64,000 bases of DNA from Mycolicibacterium goodii (GCF_001187505.1 NZ_CP012150.1:3286001-3350000), one strand, 5' to 3'. Counted from the first letter of the stretch, positions 17,431 through 25,799 are shown. Program-made: numbers and translations. Notes: a model not told the origin generated them from the letters alone.

Positions 17431-18309
17431 TCACTGGTCGAGGCTGACGTCCTCCACGACCACCTCGCCGGTTTCGGATCGTGCGGTGATCTCGCTCGCC
17501 GCGGCGCCCGGATCGGTGGTCTCGTCCACCCGGACGTGGGTCGACGCGCGCGAATCGGCGTGTACCAGGTAGGGACCGCGGCCGGGCACCCCGAGCACCA
17601 CGTCACCGGAGCGGCTGACCGCGTCGATCGTGCGCGGTGCCTTGTCGCGGAAGTCGACGGTGATGTCGCCGTCGGACGTCGTGGCGCTGAAACGTTCGGC
17701 GACCGCGATCGGATCCCGCGAGACGACCTCGCCGTTGACGGTGTGCAGCTCGATGATGCGGGCCGCGCCGCTGAGCACGATCGCGCCCTCGGTGGTGTGC
17801 GCGACGAGCTGATCCACGTCGGCCGAGGCGATGACGGCGCCGATCTTCTGCTCGGTGCGCACGGTGAGTCTGCGGGCCTGCTCGGGCGGCATCGAGATGG
17901 TGATCTCCCCGCCGCGGGCCCACTCCAGCATCGGTGACGGGTTGCCCTCGATGGTGATCCGGGTGCCGGGGCCGTCATTGACCACCGCCAGCCGGTGCTC
18001 GCCGCTGTGCGTGGTGTTGAGCAGCCGCAGGTTGGCGGTGGCCTCCCTGGTCTCGCGGTCGGCGACGATGCGGATCGCGATCGGCACCCGCGCGGTGTCG
18101 ATCACCACCGAACGCATGTTCGCAGGCAGCGCCTGATGATCGGTGACGACCCGGACGGCGTTGACGCCCCACGCGACGACACCGAGTCCGGCCAGCGTCG
18201 CGGTGAGCACGAGAGCGCCTGCCGCGACCAGCAGGAAGCGGAACGTGGTGCGGCCGCCGGGGGAGAGGTGCGGCGGGGGCTCGATCGGGGGTGCGGCGGT
18301 GACGGTCAC
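17431..18309 (-). CDS. Membrane-anchored DUF4097-type beta-helix protein
   Basis: 292 aa from GTG 18309 after AAGGATCC. A cytoplasmic proline-rich N-terminus precedes one transmembrane segment (about residues 25-48, FLLVAAGALVLTATLAGLGV). The remainder is a repeated beta pattern rich in Thr, Val and Asp (VSRSGDVVLGVPGRG; TTSDGDITVDF; HTTEGAIVLSG), characteristic of DUF4097/adhesin-like beta-helices. It is the last gene of an operon with a sensor kinase and LuxR regulator (17-nt gap), so probably an envelope-stress accessory or target (inference). Confidence 0.82.
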   Translation of the reverse strand: MTVTAAPPIEPPPHLSPGGRTTFRFLLVAAGALVLTATLAGLGVVAWGVNAVRVVTDHQALPANMRSVVIDTARVPIAIRIVADRETREATANLRLLNTTHSGEHRLAVVNDGPGTRITIEGNPSPMLEWARGGEITISMPPEQARRLTVRTEQKIGAVIASADVDQLVAHTTEGAIVLSGAARIIELHTVNGEVVSRDPIAVAERFSATTSDGDITVDFRDKAPRTIDAVSRSGDVVLGVPGRGPYLVHADSRASTHVRVDETTDPGAAASEITARSETGEVVVEDVSLDQ

Positions 18310-18326
18310 GAGGGATCCTTTCCGAT

Positions 18327-18971
18327 CTAGGTCTCGAGAAAGCGCAGCACCGCCAGCACGCGGCGGTTCTCGCTCTCGTCGGGGGCCAGGTCGAGCTTGG
18401 TGAAGATCGATGCGATGTGTTTCTCGGCGGAGCCGATCGAGATGTGCAGTGCCGAGGCGATCGCCGAGTTGGTCTTGCCCTCGGCCATGAGTTGCAGCAC
18501 GTCATGCTCGCGCGGGGTCAACTGGTCCAGCGCGCTGCGTCGATGGGAACGGACCAAGATCTGGCTCACCACCTCGGGGTCGAGCACGGTGCCGCCGCGC
18601 CCCACCACCTCCACGGCATCGAGGAAGGCGGGCACGTCGGCCACCCGGTCTTTCAGTAGATATCCGAAACCCTTTGTGTCCGAGGCGATCAGGTCTGCCG
18701 CATAGCGTTCCTCGACGTAGTGCGACAGCACCAGCACCGGTGACTCCGGATTCTGGCTGCGAAGCAGCGCCGCGGCGCGGATGCCCTCGTCGGTGAACGT
18801 CGGAGGCATGCGCACGTCGAGGATCGCCAGATCCGGTCGGTGCTCGTTGACCAGGTGCAGCAGATTCGTGGCGTCGGGCACGCCCGCGATCACCTCGTGA
18901 CCGGCGTCGGCGAGGATCCGTTCGATACCGGCGCGCAGCAACGCCGAATCCTCCGCGATCACGATGCGCAT
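18327..18971 (-). CDS. NarL/LuxR-family response regulator
   Basis: 214 aa. Receiver domain with the acidic pocket near IAEDSALLRAG and the phospho-acceptor Asp52 in LAILDVRMPP; Lys in GYLLKDRV. The C-terminal LuxR HTH (about residues 150-212) reads LTPREHDVLQLMAEGKTNSA and IGSAEKHIASIFTKLDL. It overlaps the upstream kinase gene by 13 nt, making it the cognate regulator, and probably controls its own operon and the DUF4097 gene downstream. Confidence 0.93.
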   Translation of the reverse strand: MRIVIAEDSALLRAGIERILADAGHEVIAGVPDATNLLHLVNEHRPDLAILDVRMPPTFTDEGIRAAALLRSQNPESPVLVLSHYVEERYAADLIASDTKGFGYLLKDRVADVPAFLDAVEVVGRGGTVLDPEVVSQILVRSHRRSALDQLTPREHDVLQLMAEGKTNSAIASALHISIGSAEKHIASIFTKLDLAPDESENRRVLAVLRFLET

Positions 18972-20233
18972 GGCAGCACCGCCGTCACGATCGTCGGCCC
19001 GGTCGCCGGGCTGGAAACGTCGAAGGAACCACCTGCCGCACGCACCCGTTCGGCGAGCCCGCGCAACCCGGTGGCGTTGGCGTCGGTCTCGATCCTCGCC
19101 CCACCCCTGCCGTCGTCGAACACCGACACGTGCAGGGTCTGGCCCGGCTCGTCGAGTCGCACGGTCACCACGGCCTGATTGGCCTCGGCGTGCCTGATCA
19201 CGTTGGTGAGCGCCTCGGCCACCACGAAGTACGCAACCGACTCCACCTCGTCGGGCAGCCGGCGCGGTAGAGACACATCCAAAGTGGTTGGCACACCTGA
19301 GTTCTGGGCGCGTTGCGCGACCGATGACAGCGCCGCGTCCAGCCCCCGGTCGGCCAGGATCGTCGGGGCGATCCCGCGCACCACGTTGCGCAGCTCGACC
19401 AGAGCGTTCTTGGCCTCGTCGTGGGCTTCGGCGATCAGCTCCCTGGCCGCCGTCGGATCCGAATCGAGTTTCGTCTGGGCCAGACCGATCGTCATCGCCA
19501 GCGACACCAGCCGCGGCTGCACACTGTCGTGCAGGTCGCGTTCGATGCGGTGCCGCTCGGTCTGCGCCGAGGACACCGCGCCCTCACGGGCATCGGCGAG
19601 CGCGTTCACGCGGTGCTGCAGTGCCATCGTGGGTGACGGCGACAGCAGCCACCGGTCGATCGCCGCGTCGAGCGCGGGAGCGAACACCAGGATGGCCGCG
19701 GCGGCGGCGACCGCGATGACCGCCAGCAGCCATGCGATCGGTGGCGAGATGAACACCAGCCCGGCGTCGTCGTCGCTGTCGCGGATCGCCATCGACGCCG
19801 CCGGACCGATGAACGCGAACGCCAGCAGCGCGAACGCGACTCCGGCGGCGAGCATGTCGTAGAGCATCCGCAGATAGTGGTGCGCGACGCCTTTCCAGAA
19901 CCGCGCGCTGCTGATGTCCAGCCACAGCTGGTGGGCCCAGCGCTGGAAACCGCTGTAGTGCGACCGCGGACGCGGCGGCACGCCGATGTTGAGGGCGAAA
20001 ACGGCCTCGCTGCGGTGGCGCTCCACCCACTCGACACCGCGCATCAGGTAGATGAACACCACGGCCGCGAGCAGGAAGCCGATCACCGACGGTATGGACG
20101 ACACGCCAATGACCAAGATGGCCAACGGTATCCAGAACCACACCAGCGCCACCGCGGCGCCGGTGACCATGGAGGCGGCGGGCACGACACCGATGTTGCG
20201 TGGTTTTGTCACGGTTGCGCTGATAACAGCCAT
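18959..20233 (-). CDS. Sensor histidine kinase with N-terminal membrane sensor domain (HisKA_3 type)
   Basis: 424 aa. The N-terminal half has about four hydrophobic segments arranged in two pairs separated by a cytosolic-type loop (GFQRWAHQLWLDISSARFWKG), the layout of the actinobacterial 'putative sensor' domain. The HisKA_3 helix carries His235 in ERHRIERDLHDSVQPRLVSL, followed by the HATPase motifs VAEALTNVIRHAEAN, VFDDGRGG and GLRGLAERV. These kinases often sense membrane state or antibiotics and pair with NarL-type regulators, here the overlapping downstream gene. Confidence 0.92.
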   Translation of the reverse strand: MAVISATVTKPRNIGVVPAASMVTGAAVALVWFWIPLAILVIGVSSIPSVIGFLLAAVVFIYLMRGVEWVERHRSEAVFALNIGVPPRPRSHYSGFQRWAHQLWLDISSARFWKGVAHHYLRMLYDMLAAGVAFALLAFAFIGPAASMAIRDSDDDAGLVFISPPIAWLLAVIAVAAAAAILVFAPALDAAIDRWLLSPSPTMALQHRVNALADAREGAVSSAQTERHRIERDLHDSVQPRLVSLAMTIGLAQTKLDSDPTAARELIAEAHDEAKNALVELRNVVRGIAPTILADRGLDAALSSVAQRAQNSGVPTTLDVSLPRRLPDEVESVAYFVVAEALTNVIRHAEANQAVVTVRLDEPGQTLHVSVFDDGRGGARIETDANATGLRGLAERVRAAGGSFDVSSPATGPTIVTAVLPCAS

Positions 20234-20280
20234 GTCTTCAACTTACGAACTCGTCGCATCCGGCGACACAGCGTTTTCCC

Positions 20281-20310
20281 GAGAGGTGGGTGGGGGTTAA
20301 CCACCCCCGG
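20281..20310. promoter_or_regulatory. Imperfect G/C palindrome between divergent genes
   Basis: An imperfect palindrome centred on GGTTAACC (20296-20303) with G-rich and C-rich arms lies between the kinase gene (start 20233) and the LLM gene (start 20327). Arms pair with two mismatches on each side. It may be an operator of one of the flanking genes; no regulator is assigned. Confidence 0.25.
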
Positions 20311-20326
20311 GTGGGAGACTCCACAA

Positions 20327-21220
20327 GTGCGGATAGGGATGACGCTGCCGGTCATGGAGCCCCAGTTGGATGCGGCCACGCTGCGGGCATGGGCCCACGT
20401 CATCGACGGCGGCCCGTTCTCGTCGTTGTGCTGGGGCGAACGGATCGCGTTCGACAATCCGGACAGCCTCACCCTGCTGGGTGCGCTGGCGGCGTGGACC
20501 GATCGCGTGCGGCTGGTGACCACGGTGATCGTCCCGCAGCTCCATGATCCCGTGATGCTGGCCAAGGGTCTGGCGACCGGTGATGTGCTCAGCGGTGGTC
20601 GGCTGACCGTCGGCCTCGGCATCGGTGGCCGCGAAGAGGACTACCGGGCGGTCGGCGCGGACCAGTCGGCCCAGACCCGTAAGGGACTCGCGGATGCCGT
20701 CGCGGTGATGAAACGCGTCTGGGCAGGGGAGAAGGTGACCGAATCGGTGCTGCCGGTCGGACCACCGCCGGTGCAGACCGGCGGGCCGCCGCTGCACATC
20801 GGCACAATCGGCCCCAGGACCGTGCGCGACGCCGCGAGATGGGCCGACGGCATCGCGGGCACCACGCTGGACCTCGACCTCGACAGGCAGGCCGAGCTGT
20901 TCGGGATCGCCAGGGCGGCCTGGGCGCAGGAGAACAAGCCCAAACCGCATCTGGCGACATCGTTCTGGTTCGCCCTCGGCGAGCCCGAGGTGGCCCGTGC
21001 CCAGATCCACCGGCACCTGCGGCGGTACATGAACTGGATCCCCGCCGAGTTCGTCGACGCCATGGCGCCTGCCACCGGCTGGGCGGGCACCGAGGACGAT
21101 CTGGTCGAGTTGCTCGGCAAGTTCGAGGACATCGGCACCGACGAGATCCACCTGATCCCGACGAGCGCCAACATCGACCAGTTGCGCCGGGTGGCCGAAG
21201 CGGTGCAGATCTACGCCTGA
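20327..21220 (+). CDS. LLM-class flavin/F420-dependent oxidoreductase
   Basis: 297 aa from GTG 20327, preceded by GGGAGA at a fair distance. Luciferase-like TIM barrel: RIGMTLPVMEPQLDAATLRA, the strand VRLVTTVIVPQLHDPVMLAK, and the cofactor-binding GGRLTVGLGIGGREEDYRAV and PLHIGTIGPRTVRDAARWAD. In mycobacteria many such proteins use F420; the sequence alone does not separate FMN from F420. The frame is open far upstream through the sensor-kinase region, which is only the shadow of that gene. Confidence 0.88.
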   Translation: MRIGMTLPVMEPQLDAATLRAWAHVIDGGPFSSLCWGERIAFDNPDSLTLLGALAAWTDRVRLVTTVIVPQLHDPVMLAKGLATGDVLSGGRLTVGLGIGGREEDYRAVGADQSAQTRKGLADAVAVMKRVWAGEKVTESVLPVGPPPVQTGGPPLHIGTIGPRTVRDAARWADGIAGTTLDLDLDRQAELFGIARAAWAQENKPKPHLATSFWFALGEPEVARAQIHRHLRRYMNWIPAEFVDAMAPATGWAGTEDDLVELLGKFEDIGTDEIHLIPTSANIDQLRRVAEAVQIYA

Positions 21221-21247
21221 GCGCCGCGGTGGTGGGAGGGTGATGGC

Positions 21248-21949
21248 ATGACTTCCCCAGACGCCACCGGAACCGGTGGACTCCCGCCAATCGTCTCGCG
21301 TACCGAATGGGAAGCGCGTCGCGCCGAACTTCTTGTCCGCGAGAAAGAGCTGACGCGCATGAAGGACGCGGTCAGCGCTGCGCGCCGCCGGTTGCCGATG
21401 GTGGAGATCACCGAAAAGGCCACGCGCGACTACGTTTTCGACACCGAGACCGGACCGCTGTCACTACTCGACCTGTTCGACGGCCGGCGGCAGCTCATCG
21501 TGCAGCACTTCATGTTCCACCCCGATTGGCCCGAGGGGTGTGTCGGCTGCTCGATGATGGCCGACCACGTCGGCCCGCTGTCACACCTGCACGCCAGGGA
21601 CACGTCGTTCACGCTGGTGTCCCGCGCGCCGGTGGGTGCGCTGCTGGCATTCCGCGACCGCATGGGCTGGGACCTGCCGTGGGTCTCGTCGGGTGCGACG
21701 ACGTTCAACGAGGATTTCCACGTCACCGTCGACGGCGAGGAGCACCACGGGATCAGCGTGTTCCTGCGCGACGGTGAGCGGGTGTTCCACACGTGGTCGA
21801 CGTACCGGCGCGGGGAGGAGCCCTTCATGCTGGTCTTCGATCTGCTCGATCTCACGCCGTACGGACGTCAGGAGACCTGGGAGGACTCGCCGGCGGGATG
21901 GCCGCAGCACCCGCCGTACGAGTGGATGCGCCTGCACGACGCCTACTGA
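21248..21949 (+). CDS. DUF899 thioredoxin-like protein
   Basis: 233 aa. DUF899 proteins have a thioredoxin fold. Visible features: the N-terminal coiled segment (WEARRAELLVREKELTRMKD), the strand RRQLIVQHFMFHPDWPEGC with a CxxC pair (GCVGCSMMADH) at the redox-site position, FNEDFHVTVDGEEHHGISVF, and the C-terminal DLTPYGRQETWEDSPAGWP. Function is not established; some are annotated as DUF899/AhpC-like. It follows the LLM gene by 27 nt. Confidence 0.85.
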   Translation: MTSPDATGTGGLPPIVSRTEWEARRAELLVREKELTRMKDAVSAARRRLPMVEITEKATRDYVFDTETGPLSLLDLFDGRRQLIVQHFMFHPDWPEGCVGCSMMADHVGPLSHLHARDTSFTLVSRAPVGALLAFRDRMGWDLPWVSSGATTFNEDFHVTVDGEEHHGISVFLRDGERVFHTWSTYRRGEEPFMLVFDLLDLTPYGRQETWEDSPAGWPQHPPYEWMRLHDAY

Positions 21950-22023
21950 CCTGCGGGTTGGGTCTCGGATTCGGTGCCGGTCCGGCCGCCGCCGACGACA
22001 AGCCGGGGAAGCGGTGATCCCTG

Positions 22024-22052
22024 TTGACATATTGGTATATGCTGCCTATATC
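22024..22052 (+). promoter_or_regulatory. Promoter of the tandem-HTH TetR gene
   Basis: TTGACA (22024-22029), a 17-bp spacer and TATATC (22047-22052) make one of the best sigma-A promoters in the window. The predicted start, near 22059, leaves about 20 nt before ATG 22080. Confidence 0.65.
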
Positions 22053-22053
22053 A
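22033..22053. promoter_or_regulatory. Candidate autoregulatory operator over the TetR promoter
   Basis: TGGTATATG (22033-22041) and CCTATATCA (22045-22053) form a 9-3-9 dyad with seven of nine pairs matching. It covers the spacer and -10 of the promoter, the classical position for a TetR-family repressor. Confidence 0.5.
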
Positions 22054-22079
22054 CTGATTCGAGGGAGTGGTTGGTCGCC

Positions 22080-22883
22080 ATGGCAGCGGTTCCCGACGAA
22101 CTCGTCGACGCCGCCCTGCGCGCCGCCGGTGACCTGGGCCGCGATGTCGCCGACGTCCCCGTCGCGGCGATCGCCCGGCATGCCGGCATTTCGCGAAGCA
22201 CCCTGCTGCGGCGCCTCGGTGGTTCCCGGTCGGCCCTCGACGACGCCGTGCGCGCACGCGGTACCGATCCGGGAGGCGCACCCCCGGTACGGGTACGCGC
22301 GATCGACGCCGCGGCCGGTCTCATCGGCGAGATGGGGTTGGGTGCGGTGACGTTGGAGGCGATCGCCGATCGCGCCGAGTGCTCGGTCCCGAGCCTCTAC
22401 GCCATCTTCGGCACGCGCGACGGGCTCCTGCGCGAGGTCTTCGAACACCACAGCCCCATCCAGGATGTCGAGGAATTCTTCGGGCAGGATCACGGGGACC
22501 TGCATGACACCGTGCGGGGGTTCTACGGCGTGCTGGTGCGCGCACTGGCCCGGCCGCCGCGGGTGACCCCGGCGATCTTCGCCGAAGCGTTCGCGCGGCC
22601 GAACAGCCCGGCGGTGCGGACCGTGGTGGGGCACGGCGCACCGCGGATGTTCGGCCTGCTCGCAGGATGGCTCGCGGCCGAGGTCGAGGCCGGGCGGGTG
22701 CGGGATCTGCCCATGCTGCTGCTGATTCAGCAGTTGATGGCACCGGCTCTGATGCACGTGTTCACCCGCCCGGCCGCCGAGCACGTCGATCTGGTGCCGG
22801 TACCGGATATCGACACCGTGTGCGACGTGCTCGCCGACACCTTCGTGCGCGCCGTCGCCAACCGAGAAAGTGAGCAGCCATGA
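22080..22883 (+). CDS. TetR-family regulator with two tandem N-terminal HTH segments
   Basis: 267 aa from ATG 22080 with GAGGGAG 12 nt upstream (TTG 22071 is an alternative). The canonical TetR HTH is at about residues 88-111 (VTLEAIADRAECSVPSLYAIF). Ahead of it, at about 26-49, is a second HTH-like segment (VPVAAIARHAGISRSTLLRR) with its own preceding helix, so the DNA-binding unit looks duplicated. The C-terminal ligand/dimerisation domain follows. The stop overlaps the start of the FAD monooxygenase gene by 4 nt, so that enzyme is the probable regulatory target and its substrate the likely inducer. Confidence 0.87.
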   Translation: MAAVPDELVDAALRAAGDLGRDVADVPVAAIARHAGISRSTLLRRLGGSRSALDDAVRARGTDPGGAPPVRVRAIDAAAGLIGEMGLGAVTLEAIADRAECSVPSLYAIFGTRDGLLREVFEHHSPIQDVEEFFGQDHGDLHDTVRGFYGVLVRALARPPRVTPAIFAEAFARPNSPAVRTVVGHGAPRMFGLLAGWLAAEVEAGRVRDLPMLLLIQQLMAPALMHVFTRPAAEHVDLVPVPDIDTVCDVLADTFVRAVANRESEQP

Positions 22884-24106
22884 CCGAGAAGACCACCTGC
22901 GCCATCGCCGGGGGTGGCCCCGCGGGTATGGTGCTCGCACTACTGTTGGCCCGCGCAGGCATCGAGGTCACGGTGTTCGAGAAACACGCCGACTTCCTGC
23001 GCGACTTCCGCGGGGACACCGTGCATCCGGTGACCCTGCGCCTGCTCGACGAGCTAGGCCTGTTCGACAAGTTCGACACGCTGCCGCACAGCCGGGTCGA
23101 GCGGGCCCGGTTCCACCTCGGGGGCCGCGAGGTCACCGTCGTCGACTTCGGGCGGTTGCGCCTGCCGCACCGCTACATCGCGCTGGTTCCTCAGTGGGAT
23201 TTCCTCGACCTGCTCGCCGACGCGTGCCAGGAGGAGCCGACGTTCACGCTGCGGATGCAGACCGAGGTCACCGGGCTGCTGCAGCAGGGCGGCGTGGTCA
23301 CCGGCGTGCGATACCAGGGCCCCGACGGCCCCGGGGAACTGCGTGCCGATCTCACCGTCGCCTGCGACGGACGGACCTCACTTGTGCGCCGCGCGGCCGG
23401 TCTCACCACGCGGGAGTTCCCCGTGCGGTTCGACGTGGCCTGGTTCCGCCTCGACCGGATCAGGGAGACCGCATACCAGCTCACGCCGCGGCTCTCGCCG
23501 GGGCTGGCGCTGCTGCTCATCCCGCGGGAGGGCTACTTCCAGGCCGGGTGCTTCCTGCCCAAGGGTGGCGAAGCACAACTACACGCGCGCGGGCTGGACA
23601 CGTTCCGTGCACAGGTGGCCGAACTGGTGCCCGAGGCGTCGGTGGCCGGCTTGACGTCCTGGGACGACGTCAAGGTGCTGGACGTGCGGGTGAACCGGCT
23701 GCGCCGCTGGTACCGCAACGGGCTGCTGTGCATCGGCGACGCCGCGCATGCGATGTCACCGGTCGGCGGGGTCGGTATCAACCTGGCGATCGCCGATGCG
23801 GTGGCCACGGCACGCATCGTCGCCGAGCCGCTGCGCACCGGACGGCTCACCGAACGTGACCTGGCCGCGGTCCAGAAGCGTCGATACCTGCCCGCCGTCG
23901 TCATCCAGGCCGTCCAGCGGGTCATGCACCGTGGCCTGGTGCGGGCGGTGCTCGGGCGTAACATCACCCCGCCGCCAGAGGCCGCTCTCAGGGTGCTCGG
24001 GGCGGTGCTCAGCCGGTTACCCGCCCTGTCGAAGATACCGGCCTATCTGGTGGGCGTGGGCCCGCTGCCCGAGCATGCCCCCGACTTCGCCCGGCGCCCA
24101 CGCTGA
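22880..24106 (+). CDS. FAD-dependent class A monooxygenase
   Basis: 408 aa. Rossmann motif GGGPAGMVLALLLARAG at residue 10, FRGDTVHPVTLRLL (a conserved Arg/His segment of the family), the DG motif ACDGRTSLVRRAAG, and the FAD ribityl motif LLCIGDAAHAMSPVGGVGIN. This combination is that of PHBH-like flavoprotein monooxygenases which hydroxylate aromatic or polyketide compounds; some relatives inactivate antibiotics. Translationally coupled to the tandem-HTH TetR gene, which suggests induction by an aromatic compound or drug. Substrate unknown. Confidence 0.9.
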   Translation: MTEKTTCAIAGGGPAGMVLALLLARAGIEVTVFEKHADFLRDFRGDTVHPVTLRLLDELGLFDKFDTLPHSRVERARFHLGGREVTVVDFGRLRLPHRYIALVPQWDFLDLLADACQEEPTFTLRMQTEVTGLLQQGGVVTGVRYQGPDGPGELRADLTVACDGRTSLVRRAAGLTTREFPVRFDVAWFRLDRIRETAYQLTPRLSPGLALLLIPREGYFQAGCFLPKGGEAQLHARGLDTFRAQVAELVPEASVAGLTSWDDVKVLDVRVNRLRRWYRNGLLCIGDAAHAMSPVGGVGINLAIADAVATARIVAEPLRTGRLTERDLAAVQKRRYLPAVVIQAVQRVMHRGLVRAVLGRNITPPPEAALRVLGAVLSRLPALSKIPAYLVGVGPLPEHAPDFARRPR

Positions 24107-24213
24107 TTCGTCGACGAGTTATCGGGCCACGGCGTCGAGGAACTTTGCCACTGTGGTTTTCGTCTCGTTCGGAACCGGAATAAAACTGGCACCGAGTGCA
24201 TTACACCTAGCGG

Positions 24214-24234
24214 CGCCGCTCACAGGGAGCGGCG
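24214..24234 (+). other. Hairpin in the leader of the small exported-protein gene
   Basis: CGCCGCT-cacaggg-AGCGGCG is a perfect 7-bp stem with a 7-nt loop, 40 nt before ATG 24275. No U-tract follows, so it is not a typical terminator for the FAD gene; it may be an mRNA leader structure. Confidence 0.3.
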
Positions 24235-24274
24235 GACCCGAGACCGAGTGGGGTGGTCAGAGGTGTATTCGCAG

Positions 24275-24529
24275 ATGCGGATTTCTCGAATCGTCAAGGC
24301 ACGCTTCAAGATCGTATCCGGTGTTGTCGGACTTGCGGCAGTGGTCGCGATGGGCGCGTTGGGCGCGACGGCAAGCTATGCGCCCGGTGACACGCCGGGT
24401 ATCGCCAGTGGCACCATGCAGACCGGTGCCACCATCACCCAGTCGACTGCGGCCAACGCGCCGGAGACGTCAATTGCCAAGCCTTTCTTCACATTCACGA
24501 CGCCCGAAGGGTTCGCGGTACCGCACTGA
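24275..24529 (+). CDS. Small exported protein of unknown function
   Basis: 84 aa from ATG 24275 (AGAGG upstream; GTG 24248 also in frame). The N-terminus RISRIVKARFKIVSG plus VVGLAAVVAMGALGATASYA is a clear signal peptide with a likely cleavage after the SYA (AxA-like) site near residue 35. The mature part is about 45-50 residues, rich in Thr, Ala and Pro with no cysteine. I do not recognise a family. Its 3' end overlaps the minus-strand DUF2306 remnant by 35 nt. Confidence 0.65.
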   Translation: MRISRIVKARFKIVSGVVGLAAVVAMGALGATASYAPGDTPGIASGTMQTGATITQSTAANAPETSIAKPFFTFTTPEGFAVPH

Positions 24530-25173
24530 TCGCACGTCGCTTCAGCCACATGTGGTCCACCAGCAGCGGTGCGGTCCAGCCCAGCCAAGCACCCAATCCG
24601 GCCGTGAGCCAGGAGTAATGCTGTTCGTCGCCGCCGAAAACGGTGTCCTGCAACGGTTGTAGCGCGATCACGAACATCGGCGTCCAGAGCCGGTTGGTGA
24701 TTATCGACAAGGCCAACGTCGCGCTGTACAGCATGCTGCGGCGGTGCGCCAGGAAATCGCGCTGCCGTGCAGCCCAAAGGCCCGCGATCGCCGACCGCAG
24801 CCACAGAATTCCCAGAACCATGTTGCTGCAGCCGACGATCGGCCCGAAAGGTGTTGTCACACCGAGCATCAACGCGGTGACGGCGGCCGGTATGGTTGCG
24901 GCCGGGTAAGTCTTGCAGAGTCGTCGATGCCAGTGCGGCCCGGCGCAGGCACAGGGGCCGGCCAGAGCTGTGCCGGTATGCAGATCATGGCGACACCGCC
25001 GCACATGACGTGCAGCAGCAGAACCGGGTACTGCCACGCGAAGGTGGCGGGCACCCGTGTCTCGCCGACGACGTACGGCGGCAGCGAGTACGTGAGGAAC
25101 GGAACGCAAGGGTCACCAGGCTGAGCACAACCAGCGGCAGGTGTTGCCGAAGCGATGCGTATGACGTACGCAT
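24495..25173 (-). pseudogene. DUF2306 membrane protein broken by two frameshifts
   Basis: Three consecutive minus-strand frames join into one DUF2306-like membrane protein of about 225 aa. Frame one starts at ATG 25173 (MRTSYASLRQHLPLVVLSL). Around 25095-25120 the reading must shift to give VPFLTYSLPPYVVGETRVPA and LLLHVMCGGVAMICIPAQLW (the family's heme-protein-like LLHVxGG motif). Around 24935-24965 it must shift again to give PHWHRRLCKTYPAATIPAAV and the C-terminal helices to 24495. Each part keeps the family pattern, so the damage is recent or is sequence error. It is divergent from the TetR gene at 25203. Confidence 0.7.
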
Positions 25174-25175
25174 CG
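25153..25175. promoter_or_regulatory. Perfect TetR-type operator dyad (site 1)
   Basis: CGATGCGTA (25153-25161), 5-bp spacer tgacg, TACGCATCG (25167-25175): a perfect 9-bp inverted repeat. It covers the ATG of the DUF2306 gene and sits 28 bp before the TetR start, so binding would shut off both divergent genes. Confidence 0.65.
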
Positions 25176-25177
25176 AG

Positions 25178-25193
25178 GCGTATCCGTCTACGC
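25178..25193. promoter_or_regulatory. Second GCGTA/TACGC dyad (site 2)
   Basis: GCGTA-tccgtc-TACGC repeats the core half-sites of site 1 with a 6-bp spacer, 10 bp upstream of the TetR start at 25203. Two adjacent dyads with the same half-site between divergent genes recall the tandem operators of tetR/tetA. Confidence 0.55.
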
Positions 25194-25202
25194 TGACCGG
25201 TG

Positions 25203-25799
25203 ATGTCAGGTCACCGGAGCGAACCGCCCGAGCTGCCCCGCGCGCTCGCGATGCTGTGGGCGGAACGAGAAGCCGGCATCCGGGCGGGGCGGGGGCTCAG
25301 CCGGGAACGCATCGTGTCCGCGGCCATCGACCTCGCCGACGCGCACGGTTTCGCGGCGTTGTCGATGGCCCGGCTGGCCGAACGGTTGGACTGCGGCACC
25401 ATGTCGCTGTACCGGCACGTCGCGAACAAAGACGAGCTGCTGACATTCATGCTCGCCACCGCGCCGGGCCCGCCACCGGCGCCCGACGCCGCCCTGCGCG
25501 CGCTCGCAGGCACCGGCCTCGGGTCCCGCGAGCAGGTGGCCGCGGTGATGTCGGTGCTGCACTATGTGCGCGGAGCCGCGGCGATCGAGGTCGAGGCGCC
25601 CGAGGCCGAACAGATCACCGCGCGGGACTACGCGTTGCTGCTGCGTCGGCTGGTCACTGCTGAGGCGTTTCCGGCGCTGGCCGCCGTCGTCGAGGCAGGC
25701 GCGTTCGACCGTGACGACGCGCGATTCGACGACGATGCGACGTTTCTGGCGGGACTGCACCAGCTGCTCGACGGTATCGGCACGCGCATCGACGCGTAG
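25203..25799 (+). CDS. TetR-family regulator, shortened ligand-binding domain
   Basis: 198 aa from ATG 25203 (GTG 25200 adjacent). N-terminal HTH at about residues 35-78 (SRERIVSAAIDLADAHGFAA, then MARLAERLDCGTMSLYRHVA), as in TetR with a C-terminal TetR_C_1 domain. That domain normally begins with 45 or so residues containing the ligand-pocket helices before the ALRALAGTGL motif; here the motif (residues 97-106) follows the HTH after only a Pro-rich linker (APGPPPAPDA). So helices 5-6 seem deleted and ligand binding may be lost. It is divergent from the frameshifted DUF2306 gene with a double operator between. Confidence 0.83.
   Translation: MSGHRSEPPELPRALAMLWAEREAGIRAGRGLSRERIVSAAIDLADAHGFAALSMARLAERLDCGTMSLYRHVANKDELLTFMLATAPGPPPAPDAALRALAGTGLGSREQVAAVMSVLHYVRGAAAIEVEAPEAEQITARDYALLLRRLVTAEAFPALAAVVEAGAFDRDDARFDDDATFLAGLHQLLDGIGTRIDA

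Noticed and set aside
24643..24909. Plus-strand ORF of 88 codons
   Set aside because: It is antisense to the DUF2306 remnant, whose hydrophobic helices explain the sequence on the other strand.
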